DNA of 64,000 nucleotides from Luidia sarsii (GCA_949987565.1 OX465111.1:15200549-15264548); one strand, 5' to 3'; positions 44,282-57,691 are shown, counted from the stretch's first letter. The notes: a model not told the origin generated them from the sequence alone. Made by a program: numbers and translations.

Positions 44282-44379
44282 AGTACTGACTATCTGATTA
44301 TAATTACTGTTTATAGTGAGGTTAGTATCGCGCTTGCTGGCAAACCATTTGGTGCTGTGGGAAGCTCCATAGAACAGCG

Positions 44380-45170
44380 CCTCAGACTCAACCCAGGGGG
44401 CATCAGTTTACTGTTGCCATGACAGCCAATCGCCACCGGCCCTCTTTGATTTGATTTATCCAACCGCATCAATCGCATCATACCCTTTTACTTTGCCGGT
44501 CGTTCCGGAAGAGATCCACCAGACATAATGAGAATGCCTGTTGGCCAGGCCGATTGAGTGCAGAGCTGTGGTTAAAAGATCTCATTTTTTGGGGGGTTCA
44601 TCTTGTGATCATTGAGTTGACACCGTGGAGGGTGTGCGTAGCCTCTGCTGTTTCTTGTTTGAAATTGGCCTGAAGCCCGTGGGTACGCTGCACTAATGAC
44701 TGAGGATGCGGTGATGGCGCTGCAAAAGTGAAGAATATTTGATGGTCCGATTACCCATCCATTGCAAAACCATTCCCTTAGCCCCAAGGGATGAGAGAGA
44801 TCCAATTATGGGTCAAGTGAGGACAAATAGCGACAAAGATAGACACAATTCTCCACTCTACCTGCGTAATGGAATGACTGAGTGCACAGGAAGATCCTAT
44901 CTCCATTAGAGCCCGGTACCCCCATATTTTCTTGTTGTAAAAAAACATATAACTAATTATTTCTGCAACCTTGACATGCCAAGTGCAATCGGAGGAAATT
45001 ATTGTGCGGCTCCTTTTCTCACATTTTACTTCTCTTCTCAATTCCCTCTCCCCTGCGTACTTGAATAGAAACAAGCTGCTTTCTGCTTGATCATTGCCTC
45101 ACAATCCACTGTGGGTTTAATCAACAAATTCGCTGAATTTCAAATTAGATCAATCGAGGAGTTTAATTTG
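44380..45170. other. Candidate conserved non-coding element
   Basis: A ~790-bp high-complexity block free of local repeats, unlike its surroundings, with clustered motifs such as CCAATCGCC, TTGATTTGATTTATCC, ATCAATCGCATCA and TCAAATTAGATCAATC that resemble homeodomain/TALE sites. It lies in the putative 14.5-kb intron. No reading frame is convincing. Conservation cannot be seen from one sequence. Confidence 0.25.
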
Positions 45171-45212
45171 GTTGTGGTCAGGATGTGATGCAATGCTCGA
45201 TTTCCTCTGGCC

Positions 45213-45640
<428 letters not shown>

Positions 45641-48600
45641 GGCCAGACAACCTTGACTTTTTAGTCACTTGGTGATTGTGTAATGTGTAGAAACTCATTC
45701 GCACACATGTGCTACCAGCATGATATAATGGTACTGTATGTATATACCGGTAATCATTTTATGGGTCATTTGAATTCTTTTTAAAGAAATACCAAACTGA
45801 TAGTGCATATATGGGATAGCGATAACAATTGGTAATTTTTGAAAAAAATCATGTTCAAGACCAATAATAAACAGGTACACACATGTACACACATGTATAC
45901 ACATGCATCATGTGTGACTGCTAATTTATCCACTCATACAGTAGTTCGTTTCAATAATTCAGCTCATATGGTAAGAATTTTGGTACACTGTACACTATGG
46001 AGCAAAGAGCCAGAGGTCTCAGCTTCTAAGCCTGGTTCAGTCAAATTTCCAGTCACTTTTTCCTTTACAGTGTTTTTGTTTGATAATTCATTTTGGGCAT
46101 TGAAGCGCTTTTACAAATATTCATGCACATCATGTTTTTTGTCTGTCTGCAGTATTGGACAACTGCACCTCTATGCTGTTTGTACATGTACATGTATACA
46201 TGTCAATTGATGTTCTCTAAATATATATTTAACATGTCCATTTCTCAGGTTGTTTTGTCACATTGCTAAACTATCTCCCTTATCTCTCTTCAGATTCTCC
46301 CCCATTACTCATTGTTTTGTCAACAGTGGCCATCCCATGACCTCCTGTTTAATTATAAACAAGCCAGAGAAAAGTACAGTGTACCTATATAATGTCTGGG
46401 ACACTGCTATTGAATTTGGTTTCCCACGCCCACTCCACAAGGCTGACAGTGACAGCCAGAATGTTGTTACTCTTTTGCTCTGTTGTTGTCAACACTAACT
46501 ATGGGTGGGGCATGGCTTCAGTCAGAGGGCATACTGGAGAACTGGATATTTATAGACATCTCAAACGAGTTTTAGAAACCTTGTTTCATTTGTATCATAG
46601 TTAAAATGTTCAGGTTTATACACATGTACCCTGTATGTAGTGTAATTTTTTATGAACATTATCTAAGCATCTAAGTTATATGTACAAGTGTACAATGGTA
46701 TCTCAGATAATGCCTATATGCACCTGCTCCTATTACAGATTTCAATCTACCACATGATCTGTGCTAGCATGGCAGACAAGTGGTCAAGATGTGTGCACAA
46801 GACATCTTGTTTGTCTAAAAGTGCTCAGACGATTGGGCAAAGCACTGAATATAAGCAACCACACTTCATAATTGTACATTCAAACTGAATTGGACATTCT
46901 ATTAACTTTTTATCTAGGACAATGTTCAATGTTCAGTCTTGGTGTGTGGGAACTGGGAATGCCACTTTCTTGAAATAGTGTTAAGAATTCTAGTTCAGGT
47001 TAAATTGCAAAATTTGTACAAAACACTGCTGGAATAGTCAAAGTACCGGTACTCATACTCATTGGAAATTGTATATTTGTTTTGTATATAAACATTAAAG
47101 GACCAAGATGTTTTGACTAAATTGACTTCCTCCCAAAGGGTCATGTTACAAACCTCAACAACTTAATTCTCTCTGATGAACAAAATGGGTACAACATAGT
47201 TCCAATTTGTCATTTTATTTATTATTATTTGTTCGCTTTTTAAAAAACTTCATAAATTAGTAAAGAAAAAAACCCACTGCATTATTTGCTTTGCCATCCA
47301 CTGCACTAGATGTAGACTGTACATGTTACATGTACTTCTTTATCACCACTTAACATAGAGTCATAGGGGACACCCACAATCTGAACCCAGCCAGAAATCG
47401 TTCTTAAGAGGATTCATAGATGATCTTTATCATTGAAGAAGGTACAATACAATGCACACTGTATGTGACATGGTTTCACTTCATTTCATTTCATTCCATT
47501 CCAGGTTTTATGGTTTTCATTTGAAGTGGTGCCATGTCTTCTGTTTTGCAAAAAAAGAGCAAATAATAAAGGGAAGAATTTGGGAAAACATGTTGGTGAA
47601 TTTCATCTAAATCTTCAGTGGGGCCTGTGTAAAATGGTTTGTCAATATACTTGCTGAAGATATGCAAACAGCTTACGGACTGAAATGACCTAAATGCACT
47701 AAAAGAAAAGCAGTGGGCCTGACATATTGATCCTACATTTCTATTCTTAAAGACAGAACCTTTCTTAAAGGCAACATTCTGCTCCTGCTAGGATAAAAAT
47801 GTCTGGGCCTTTACAAAAAAAAATACCTGTACATGCAAGTGGTCTGACTCTGAATACAAAATTTTAAGCAGAAGATGGCCCCATCTTTATAAATCTTGTT
47901 CACAGATTGCCTCCTTCATTGCATCTGATGAAGTACCGTAGAAACGAAAGCTCATGCATTTCTCCCTACTGGTTGTGCTAGCAGAAATGTGTGTCAAGAC
48001 TCAAGAACTGACTTAAAGGTCATGTTCTGGTACATATGAATGTGCAAAGTTCAATACATGTATCATTGATTTACACGTACCTTACCCGGTACCGGTACAT
48101 ATTACTTTGCCAGTCACTGTGGTCAAATTTTGCAATTACTTTACATGTACATGTACATGCATCGGTCTCAATGTTCCGCCTTATGAGCCTGCCTCATACA
48201 GGTCCCTATGCTCTGTTGATCACGGATAAAATAATTTTCATATTTTCCCATTCGAGGGGGAGAGGGAGGGGAAGGGGGAAGGTGGACCGGAGTTTCCATG
48301 GGACTTGCAAGCCAATAATGTGGATGCTCATATTGTTCAGTCAAGGCCTCCTACGCTGATACAGATATGGTGGTGTGATGGTCTGGAGGGGGGGGGGGAA
48401 ACTGCTAATGCATGATGCAGTATGCACAGATACATTCTACCCCACACATTGACGTCTGTCTATTCACCAATGCTGCCAAATTACTGAGCCAAAACGGAAC
48501 CTATTCACTCAGTTTTTTTTTATTTTCGCTTATTTTTTGTTCATTCAATATCATGTCGCAGTGTACATTTTACATGTACATTGTAGACTTGAGTTCAAGT

Positions 48601-49372
48601 GGCAGCAGAACTTGTACTTGATGGTAGAACCTGCTGCCATTTCTGGCGGACATCAATTCACGACTGTCAGTTGAACCGATTGTTACCAGGAGAATTCCTG
48701 AACTTCCACTTGAACTGCAGGACAGTTTGGCTTTAGTGTGAAAGGTAAAAAGGTCTCTTTCTTTTGGGAAAGGGGGATTTACTGTATTAATATGTTTGTG
48801 TAGAATTGTATGCATTGTCTGTGTAAACAGCTGTCAGTTTTCAAGGCTGAAGCATATTTTTTCCCTCAGTAGCACAATGGCCACCAGATTCAGATCCAAC
48901 AATTTGATATACATGTAGCAATAAGTTGGACTCGTGTATACTGATTGAATGGAGGAGCTCTGCAATTTTTCACGTTATTTCTGTTTTTTTAAGTTGAGCT
49001 TGGCACAGGCCCTACTCAGTGAGAAATTAGCCAAACTTGTTTTCTGTTGACTGAAGTGAGAGATATTGCAGTGTATACAGTGAGCATGTTAGCTTGATCA
49101 CAAAAGAGGAAACATATTCTGCATGTCCTTTGCCACAAATATTAAAGAAATGCCATCATTAGAGAGTACATGTTTGTGCTTTTAAAAATGTAATGTACAT
49201 TGTACTTTGAGTTCTGTTCCTGAAAACTTGATGGAAGTTGTACATGAAGTGTTTGAAGTGTCAGTATGTGTATAATTATGTACATGTACATATATGATAT
49301 GCAGTTTACACATCAGTCACATGCTTATTAAAACAAGTAGGTCCATGGTCTAAACCTCTGGCTAACATACAT
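45641..49372. other. Gene-free, TACATGTA-rich region
   Basis: No supported gene. Repeated TACATGTACATG runs, a purine-rich patch at 48254-48290 (GGGGGAGAGGGAGGGG), a diverged SINE tail near 46788-46860 and a CTGATGA...GAAAGCTC repeat at 47919-47950 (see findings). Confidence 0.5.
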
Positions 49373-49373
49373 G

Positions 49374-49626
49374 GGCCCTTTTCCAAAACCCGGCTTAGGC
49401 TACGGCTACGGCTTCGGCTTCGGCTTCGTCTCTGTTATCCAAAAGCTAAAAACACAGATTAGAGGGCTCTGTTGTTCAGGCTTTGGGTTCTTTCTCAAAA
49501 GGCAGTATACCATTCAAAAACAAAGCCAAATGTCTCCCATGTTCACGTCTTCTTTAAAATTGGTGAAAGAACGGAAGACAAAGCCGGAGTCTGAACCTAC
49601 TGTAAGCCGGGTTTTGGAAAAGGGCC
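49374..49626. mobile_element. MITE with perfect 24-bp terminal inverted repeats
   Basis: GGCCCTTTTCCAAAACCCGG... at 49374-49397 is repeated exactly, inverted, at 49603-49626, with CATG-like bases outside both ends. Perfect termini suggest recent movement. A short open frame inside is not a transposase. Confidence 0.85.
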
Positions 49627-49705
49627 ATGGTACTGATGGTAGTGCTTCATAAAATGTCTTGATGTGCTACCGGTACATGTTCAGTACATGTACATGTACA
49701 TGAAA

Positions 49706-49930
49706 TCTGAGAAATCTGGGAGAAATTATTTTGGGTCAAAAACTGAAAATTCTGACAGGAGCGGACCTGTCGAACATGTCAAAAATTGAGCCAAAAATCT
49801 AGTTTTTTTGAGGGGGCAAAAAATGACTTCAACCGGTCTATCGAAAGTCGATCCATGTCAGAGGGCTCTCAGATACATGTACATGAGGAGTCATTTTCAG
49901 AGAAATCTGGGAAAACTGAGTTTGTGTCAA
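49706..49930 (+). repeat. Solitary copy of the 186-bp satellite monomer (inverted)
   Basis: The segment runs from AGAAATCTGGGAGAAATTAT through CTGACAGGAGCGGACCTGTC, TTTTTGAGGGGGCAAAAAAT and CAGAGGGCTCTCAGA to a second AGAGAAATCTGGGAAAAC. It is the reverse complement of one monomer from the left-hand array plus a partial next one. It carries the GAGGGGGC/CTAG variant found only at the degenerate right edge of that array, and a small ACATGTAC insertion. Confidence 0.9.
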
Positions 49931-52552
49931 GTCATACAGGTACAGAAAACAAATTGTGATCAAGATCTCTCCATAGAAAACATAATGCATCAAAGGCCAA
50001 TCACAAATGTCTCTTGCCATTAACAAATGCTAGAAGATATCATCTGTAATCACTAGGGAGAAACAGTGTGAGGCTTGCAAGCATAATGCATCAGTTTGTT
50101 ACCAGAACACAGTATGCCCTTAGCCTATAGATCATAGTGCACAATCTCAATTTGTTGCTTAGGAACTCTGCTATTAAAGCAGTACATGTAGTCTTCATAT
50201 TAACCTGAGTTCAAGCAGTATGAAATGGTTCATTGCAAGGCCAATGCATTGGACCTTTGAACAATGCTCAATTTACATGCAGTTCATATACTACATGTAA
50301 TGTAATTTTACTGCAGTGCTGAACTGTTTTGACATGCCACAGCACTACCTGGGCATTGGAGCTATACAATGTACACGTATAGGGCCTACAGTGAAAGCCA
50401 AAGTCACCAAAGTGGTTGCATATTTTCCTTTGTATTGTGTCTAGAAAATCCTGACAGGCTTTTCTCATGACCGAGCGCGGTTGCGCGGCAACAGACCAGT
50501 CGGGTAGGCTCCCCCATTTACAATAGAAGCACTGAGTGCATTCTTCAAAGCCCCCCAAAAATTGAGCATGGACAAAAGCGTAGACCTTTCGTTCGCTGTT
50601 TGAGCTGGTCATGTTTTGGTAATTCTGTCAATCACATGGCTCAGAGGGCCCACCTGCCGAAAGATTTGACCCTTTTCATCATGAGAACTCATGGTTTTGT
50701 CAGACTACATGTTCATGTTCCTCATTTATGCGCATGATGAAATGAACAAAGGGAACATTCGCGAGTGAAACACTGTAAACACAAGTGCACTCAATTTTGC
50801 TGGATACCACATGAAAGGGCTCTAGGTAGTTGCCTTGTATAGTATATGTACATGTTTCTGTGAACTTCTTGCTTAAATGCTCAATACAACATTGGGAAGA
50901 TCGGAAAGCATCCATGTCCACAGATTTCATTCTAATTTACACAGTTTGTAGATGGTCATGATAGAATCCTCATTTTGAAATCTTACGGTCTGGATGCTGT
51001 ACTTCCCTAGAAATCTTCACTCAAACATCGACAAATAGTTTACTACTCACAAGTAATAAACTATTTCTTACATTACAGAATGGTGCAAATACCGTGACGT
51101 TTTTTTTACCTTTTTCTACTTTCTCAGATCATCATTTGAGCTAAACCCTTCGCAGGATTACTTTTTGGGAGGTTTAATGGTTTAACACACAAACTGTGGC
51201 GCTCTTTTTACCTTTACCAATGTTGTATAGGGCCTTTAAACATTTCATCTGATTTGCATTCCCTCATAGCACTGAAACAGGGAAGTGTTATTGTGAATTA
51301 GTATTCATTGGATTACATATTTGACGGTATAAAGGTACTTTTGCTCACTCAAAGAAGAATGCTAATGTTAACGAGAAATGTGGTTGTATAGATACCAGTA
51401 TAGAATAAATGTCACGTCATCCGCACTAACCCCCAGGACTAAAACTGGTAGTCCCTGATGGCATTACTTTGCAGGCTTATGTAAAGTGATAGTGCAGAAA
51501 AAAGTATAAATGTGAAGTGGCATTGGATTACATATTATGTATCACTGGCATTTTTGCCCTTGTCACTCAATTTCCAGGTCGATGATGTTTCTATTTACTC
51601 TTAGTACTTCAAGCTGACAACAAATCCTCTTCACCTGTTTGACCATTACTGAGTGAAGACCTTTCAAAACTAAATGTGATATCCCTTAGAAAGAGAGAGA
51701 GAGAGACCCATTCGCCTTGGTGCAGCAAAAACCATTTCCTCATTCCATTTGTCCTTTGAATGGCATTTTACAACAAAGACGGAAACAGCGATATTAGGAA
51801 ATCCATCACCTTATTTTAACAGAAGAACCGCTCCATTAAGATTACAATCTCATTTCAGAAAGTATCGAAGAGAAAAAAAAGAAGAAAACTCATGAAAAGG
51901 TTGAAATTGTGGAGCCATTCAATGCCTTCCTTCAGGGCAGTAGTGGATTTACGAGGGAATGGGAGACCGTTTATTGGTTTCTGCCGGGCAAGTAGGAGTT
52001 TGGTGGACTTTGAGATATGAGACTTTCGAGGGAGTTGTTGCATTGACGGTTTGTTGAGAATTCTTTTTATTAGGTTTGCTGACTCAGGCCTCGGGTATCG
52101 TGTCATTGTTGTCTGGACCACTCCCTGTACCACTCTCAGGTACATTGTAAGGGAAAAGTGTTTCTGTTACATTGCATGTACATGTACATGTACATTGTAC
52201 ATGCAGGCCTATGTACTTTGGAATTCCCTTGCTACACAGGTGAAGGCGCTTGAGTCGGAGTGCATGTACCGGGGGTATGTGTGTTTGTGTCATTTGGCAA
52301 AATTCTAAAGTACCAGGGGGTACATGTAATATACGGAAATGCGAGAAACTGCTTTCTGACTGAAATGTAGAGGGCCTGATGTTTCAATCCAAGCAGGACC
52401 TTTCTCAAAGGTCTTTTATTCTCCCTTTGAGAAAGGAAATATGAATACTTTAATCAGGAGACGAACTGCATGCAAATTGTTGTCTACAATCTCCAATATT
52501 CCAAATCTCCACATTTTGAGGTTCTGATATAATGTACAGTCTGCATTTGTAC
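49931..52552. other. Gene-free stretch
   Basis: No supported coding sequence. Mixed AT-rich DNA with TACATGTA runs. A minus-orientation hairpin-GAAACGTC repeat lies at 52360-52415, where TGATGTTTCAATCCAAGCAGG precedes CCTTTCTCAAAGG. Confidence 0.5.
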
Positions 52553-52700
52553 ACTACCTACTGGCCTTGGTGCCCTACCTACTGGTCTTGATGCACTACC
52601 TACTGGCATTGGTACCCTACCTTTGTACATGCCCTTGGTACCCTACATATGTACCTACATGGCATTGGTGCACAACCTACTGGTCTTGGTACAGTATGTG
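52553..52700. repeat. ~22-bp minisatellite
   Basis: About six imperfect copies of CCTACTGGNNTTGGTNCCCTA, spaced 21-23 bp. Confidence 0.8.
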
Positions 52701-53179
52701 ATTTGTTAATGAAAAAGTGACAATAATAATTATGCTGAATGTTACTCAATATAAAATTCTTGATTTTATCTGTACAAAATGGAATGGGACAGTGACCATG
52801 ATCTCTCCTTGAAGTGTTCACCCCCTCATTTCCCTAGCTGATCTTCCTCCTTTGTTCTCCCCTTCTTTGATCCCCTCCCTACAGCTTGTTCACTCTTGGA
52901 TCTTCCCCTTGTCCATCTTAATGTCCTCCATTCATCTCCATGTACTGCCATTAGTCTCTCTGACTTTGAATATGGCCCTGATAGAATCAGAGAATCAGGG
53001 ATGCTATAAAATGCTCACATATTTTTTTTCTGAAGTAGCCTAAAATAGAAATTTGTTGCAAACTGCTCACTGACTAAAATGACCTTCAACAATTAAGTTT
53101 CAAAAGTTTGAGGGCCTGACTTTCTCAAATTTGTAACCATTTGGTACAGAATAGGTTTTAATGAGTGGTATTATTTTGT

Positions 53180-53990
53180 TTTTTATTTCAATTTCATGAG
53201 CGACTTCGGGACTGAGATTCTTTCTGTAAATTTGTGATTATGATTTCAGATAGAACTGGGAGTATGAGAGTATTTATAAGGATAAGAATTTTATAACTTT
53301 TAAAGTGGCTTTAAAGAAGCGTTTTTAACTCCGGAGTAACTCCAGAGTCCTGGATTCCGATAAATAATGACAGAATCTCAGCAGAGAGAGAATTTTGATA
53401 CAGCTGCTTATTTAATAGCATGATATTAATTTTATTTAACTGGCATTTACTGTAACTCCAAATAATACTCGGTAACGGTGACAGTTTTATACTTTGTGCA
53501 AATTGCAATGCAAAATAAAATGCCTTGAATTTGTTGTCATGGGACTGTAGCAAACAAAAAAGTTCACAAAACAGTTCACCAAGAAAAGAGTTCACCAAGA
53601 AATACATCGTCGGTGATATTGGAGATGCATTCAGCTCTCAGTGAAACTTTGTTTGGAATAATTATTCAGTTCATATCCTGGCAAATGAAACTGAACCAAT
53701 GACTGATTTTTCCAAAGAAATGTTTAATTTTGTTATTAGCCAGAAATCAATTTCAAAAGCCATGACAGATGTGAGCGCGCTGAATTGGCACTTTTATCAG
53801 AACCCCTTTTTCAGTGCGATCATTTGGACAGGCAACCACTACTTTCAAAAGTGACAAACAAAATTTGGCTTTTTCCAACTCTACATTAAAACAAAAAATC
53901 AATTTGTAAAGTAGGAAAATAGGTCCAGGTGATTGCAATTATCAAACTAAAATTAGATTATTGCTGTATGTTTTCACTGTAATACAAATT
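53180..53990. other. Candidate conserved non-coding element
   Basis: High-complexity AT-rich DNA without family repeats, containing TTTAATTTTGTTATTAG, AATAATTATTCAG, CAGGTGATTGCAATTATC and CAAAAAATCAATTTG. This resembles homeodomain-type enhancer sequence. It is non-coding in all frames. Assignment is an inference from composition only. Confidence 0.22.
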
Positions 53991-54744
53991 ATACACAGGT
54001 TTTGACCATCTGGAGTAGGAATTTAGTCGATTTACATGTATATGATCTTATTAACAGCTGGAACCCCCCCCCCCCACTCTGAATCCCCCCTTGCTGCACC
54101 CTATCAACAAATGTGCCCCTGTTCTATGACAATACTGCCCTCTATGGCTTACACTCGCTGACTGATGCCTTTCCATGTACAATTGTATAGCGCCCTCTTA
54201 TGGTCACATTTCTCAATGGTCAAACTTTTTTGTTCATCAAGCACAGCATTACTTACACAGTTCTGTATCATGTACATTGTACAGTCGATCATTATGATTT
54301 TGAAGACTACACAATTGGTTTTCTACATCATATCAAAGGAAATAAAAATAAGCTTTCAAGTGTTTAATTATGTAATTAAATCAGTCAAACAGTACAAGCA
54401 TGAGTATATGGCCCCACATTAAGAAACAGGAGGTGCAAGATTAATTAAAATGGACAAACATATGTACATGTACTGTATAGTACAGGGTGGAAGCTCCATT
54501 ATGTACAAATATTAGTACAAGGAAATCCATGTACCTAATGTACTGCATGACCAACAATAAGGTTATTAACATACAGTTTCATGCCAAATACATTACAAAC
54601 TGCTTGTTAGCTAAAAGGATATTCAACTTTTTTAAGTAGGCCTATGCGTTGTCTTACTAAGTTGATCCTATCAAAACCTTCAAGGCAAAAATATCTTAGA
54701 ATGAAATGAAGATAAATTTTTGATAAGAATGAAAATGGTGATAT

Positions 54745-54890
54745 ATACAAAAATGTTGCAAACTGCTTACTGAATAAAATTACCAAAATGCAAATCTCAA
54801 ATTTATTGGGTCCGACGTTTCGATCCTAGCAGGACCTTTCTCAAAGGCAGGTCCTGCTAGGTTCGAAACGTCAGGCCCACTAAATTTTAA
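54745..54890. repeat. Hairpin-GAAACGTC repeats, inverted pair
   Basis: A minus-strand copy (GACGTTTCGATCCTAGCAGG... at 54814-54846) is directly followed by a plus-strand copy (CAGGTCCTGCTAGGTTCGAAACGTC at 54848-54872). The minus copy has its full tail (GTTGCAAACTGCTTACTGA) at 54755 onward. A more diverged pair follows at about 54900-55060. Confidence 0.85.
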
Positions 54891-55156
54891 GAATGAAAAT
54901 GATTTCAAAAGTTGTGAGGACCTGATAATTATTTCAATGCTACATGTAGCAGGAATTTTCACATACATTGTAGGCATAGAAAAGTTCTGTGTGGGATGAA
55001 ATGTCAGGCCCTCCAATTTAGTTTCGATTTGTCTGATTTCTGTAGTGTGTCAGTGAGCAATTTCCAACACTTTTGTAAAGCTTTTACTTTTAATGTAGAA
55101 TAAAGCATAGATCTGTAATTGCATTTTGTGTTGTTTATTCTTTTATATTTTGACAG

Positions 55157-55281
55157 AGGAAGGGGTGATCAAGTTTTCCCGTCGTGGGTCTTACAACAGC
55201 TTGGACTCCCTGAGATGGCAGTTGCAGTTCTGTGTTCTGGACATTAAGTCTGGCAAGATGCACCATTTCAACAATGAGCTG
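55157..55281 (+). CDS. Candidate internal exon, unidentified gene
   Basis: A strong acceptor (TTTTATATTTTGACAG) and donor (GAGCTG|GTGAGA) bracket 125 bases reading EEGVIKFSRRGSYNSLDSLR... and ending KSGKMHHFNNEL. It enters in phase 1, matching the donor of 40571-40655, and leaves in phase 0, matching the exon candidate at 59935. The sequence looks like a folded domain but I do not recognise it. Confidence 0.5.
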
Positions 55282-56289
55282 GTGAGATATTAATGTGACG
55301 ATAATAAATTAGGATTTATATCGCGCTACATCCTTTTAGAAAAAATGCTCAAGGTGCGTAGAGAAAGGATGTAATACAGAAGAAAGGAGAAGGAGGATTG
55401 AAGCCCCTACACAACATTGGTAAGATCAAAAAACAGAAAATGTTCACAGATTTACATGAAACTTATTCAGTTTAAAAGATGGTTATAGTAGAAACCTCTC
55501 ACTGAAATGTTTCTGTCTAAAATGTTGTATTTTGGGAGAAATGAGTAAAAGAAATAGTTTACGTCTCACTGAGATCTAAACTATTTTTCAGTACGGCGTT
55601 GAATGCTGCATTTTCGCGAAACAAATAAAGTGGTTTTGACCTCGACCAATGTTGTGTAGGTGCTTTAAGTGACAATGATAAGAGAGCATTTCATGTTTTG
55701 GGATTCCTTTTGTTGGAATCCACTTTATTTGTCTTCCATCTAATTCAGTAAAAAGTTCTTTGTACGCTTTTTGACTATCCACAGATTGCAGGTTCTGAAT
55801 CCATAGAAAGTGTACAATCTTAAGCCTTGTCTTTGATTGTCATATTTGCCCATAGTCTTGTCCCTTGAGGTGATCCCTGAGACCTTTGGCAATTTAGAAA
55901 ACGAGGGCCTGCCCTTTCAAGAACCAAACTCCAAGCTTACAGTTGAAGGCAAAACATATCACGCCACCCTTTACTTTGTCTGGCCCCTCATTTTTCTTCG
56001 CTATTTTTGAAATTCCAAAAGTTAGAAGGCCTGACCTTTTAATGGTCCTGCTAGAATCGAAACGTCAGGCCCTCTAACTTTTTAGATTTATGTATTGCAG
56101 GTCATTTTAGTCAGTGAGCGGTTTGCAACAGTTTTTTGTATTTACTTCATAATTGTTTACAAATAATTTCCAGTCAGTTTTCATTTCCTTTGTTAGCTTC
56201 GAAATGGAGCGATTAAAAGCGCTTCATAATGATTATTCATGCAAGTGTCTGCTAGAAGTCAACACTGATCTGAATGCACCCAATCGGCT
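55282..56289. other. Intronic stretch with one dispersed repeat
   Basis: Non-coding. A hairpin-GAAACGTC repeat at 56035-56135 (GGTCCTGCTAGAATCGAAACGTC with tail GTCATTTTAGTCAGTGAGCGG) ends just before the palindromic element at 56290. Confidence 0.55.
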
Positions 56290-57305
56290 CATCAAGATCC
56301 CAATGGTATGGTGGCGCAGAAGGGACATCGCAAATCGCAAATATCTGCAAAGATATTTGCAATTCGCACATTTTGTCGCAAATATGTGCGCAAATATTTG
56401 CGACAAAATGTGCAATTCGCAAATTTTGTCGCAAATATTTGCGCACATATTTGCAAATCGCAAATTTTGTCGCAAATATGTGCGCATATATTTGCGACAA
56501 AATCTGCGAATTGCACATTTTGTCGCAAATATGTGCGATTGCGACAAAATCTGCAATTCGCAGATTTTGTCGCAAATTTTTTTCAAAGAAGCTAGAGGGC
56601 CACAAAAAGAAGAAACCGCTGATGATCACTACACACAGTGTTAGACCATGAAGGAAGAAGAGGTGAGACCCGGCTCAACGATGGGACTTGGAGTATGGAG
56701 TATTGTTGACAGTCACGAACGGATTTTTGAAGTTTTCTTACTTTGTAAACGAATGGAAAGGTATAATTTACGGAGATTGAAGAACAGGGCTGTGTATGTT
56801 CCGTGACACCGTGAGACTCGGTATTATAGTCACAGTGTCAGGCCCATTTCACGTTGTGCTGTAACCTTGTAGGGGGGGGGGTGGCCACAGCGCACTACGC
56901 GACCTTTGACCAAGGCACCGCACAGTGAGTCATGCGACACTACGAACTATATACATGTATATCTCGACACTACAGCACTACTGGTTTGGGCCCCCTAGCT
57001 TCTTTGAAAAAAATTTGCGACAAAATCTGCGAATTGCAGATTTTGTCGCAAATATTTGCGCACATATTTGCGACAAAATGTGCAATTCGCAGATTTTGTC
57101 GCAAATATATGTGCACATATTTGCGACAAAATTTGCGATTTGCAAATATGTGCGCAAATATTTGCGACAAAATTTGCGAATTGCACATTTTGTCGCAAAT
57201 ATTTGCGCAAATATTTGCGACAAAATATGCGAATTGCAAATATCTTTGCAGATATTTGCGATTTGCAATGTCCCTTCTGCGCCACCATACAATGGTGCTG
57301 TCAGT
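56290..57305. mobile_element. ~1-kb inverted-repeat element of iterated TTTGCGACAAA palindromes
   Basis: Left arm 56290-56605 and right arm 56988-57305 are inverted copies with ends ATGGTGGCGCAGAAGGGACA / TGTCCCTTCTGCGCCACCAT and inner edges AAGAAGCTAGAGGGCC / GGCCCCCTAGCTTCTT. Each arm is a run of short palindromes alternating TTTGTCGCAAATATTTGCG and CGCAAATTTTGTCGC-type units about 20-45 bp apart. Reading frames stay open in almost every phase because TAA/TAG/TGA rarely occur in the unit. The 380-bp centre (56606-56987) is unrelated and non-coding. Confidence 0.85.
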
Positions 57306-57691
57306 GAAAACAGAAACCAATGATTTCACTCTGTAGTCATGCCAGCAGGTGACGGAGTGAAACCTGTCTTTATGTGTCTGTTGTCATTGCTCATGATACT
57401 CCTAAAAAGAGGGGGAGAAGTTCTTGGAGTCAAGGGACTGAGACCGGGCAGATGCATGTCAGTGTAACTGTTAGTGCTTCTTGGGAAGGAAAAACACTAG
57501 CCAGCAAAGGACTCTAGTCTAAGCTTGACAAAATATATCACCTAATGTCCCTAGGGCAGCTAGGAACAGGTGTCCAACTTCACATTCTTGCTTCTTCATT
57601 TCAGCATAAATATCTGAAAGGCTATTGTTTTTTGGCACAAATGAAGTAAGTGTATATAACTATGGATATAAAAAGTATAATGAATCACAAT

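Noticed and set aside
56153..57336. Overlapping Cys/Arg/Asn-rich reading frames in several phases
   Set aside because: The palindromic unit lacks stop codons in most frames; both strands and both arms give equal frames, so no one frame is favoured.
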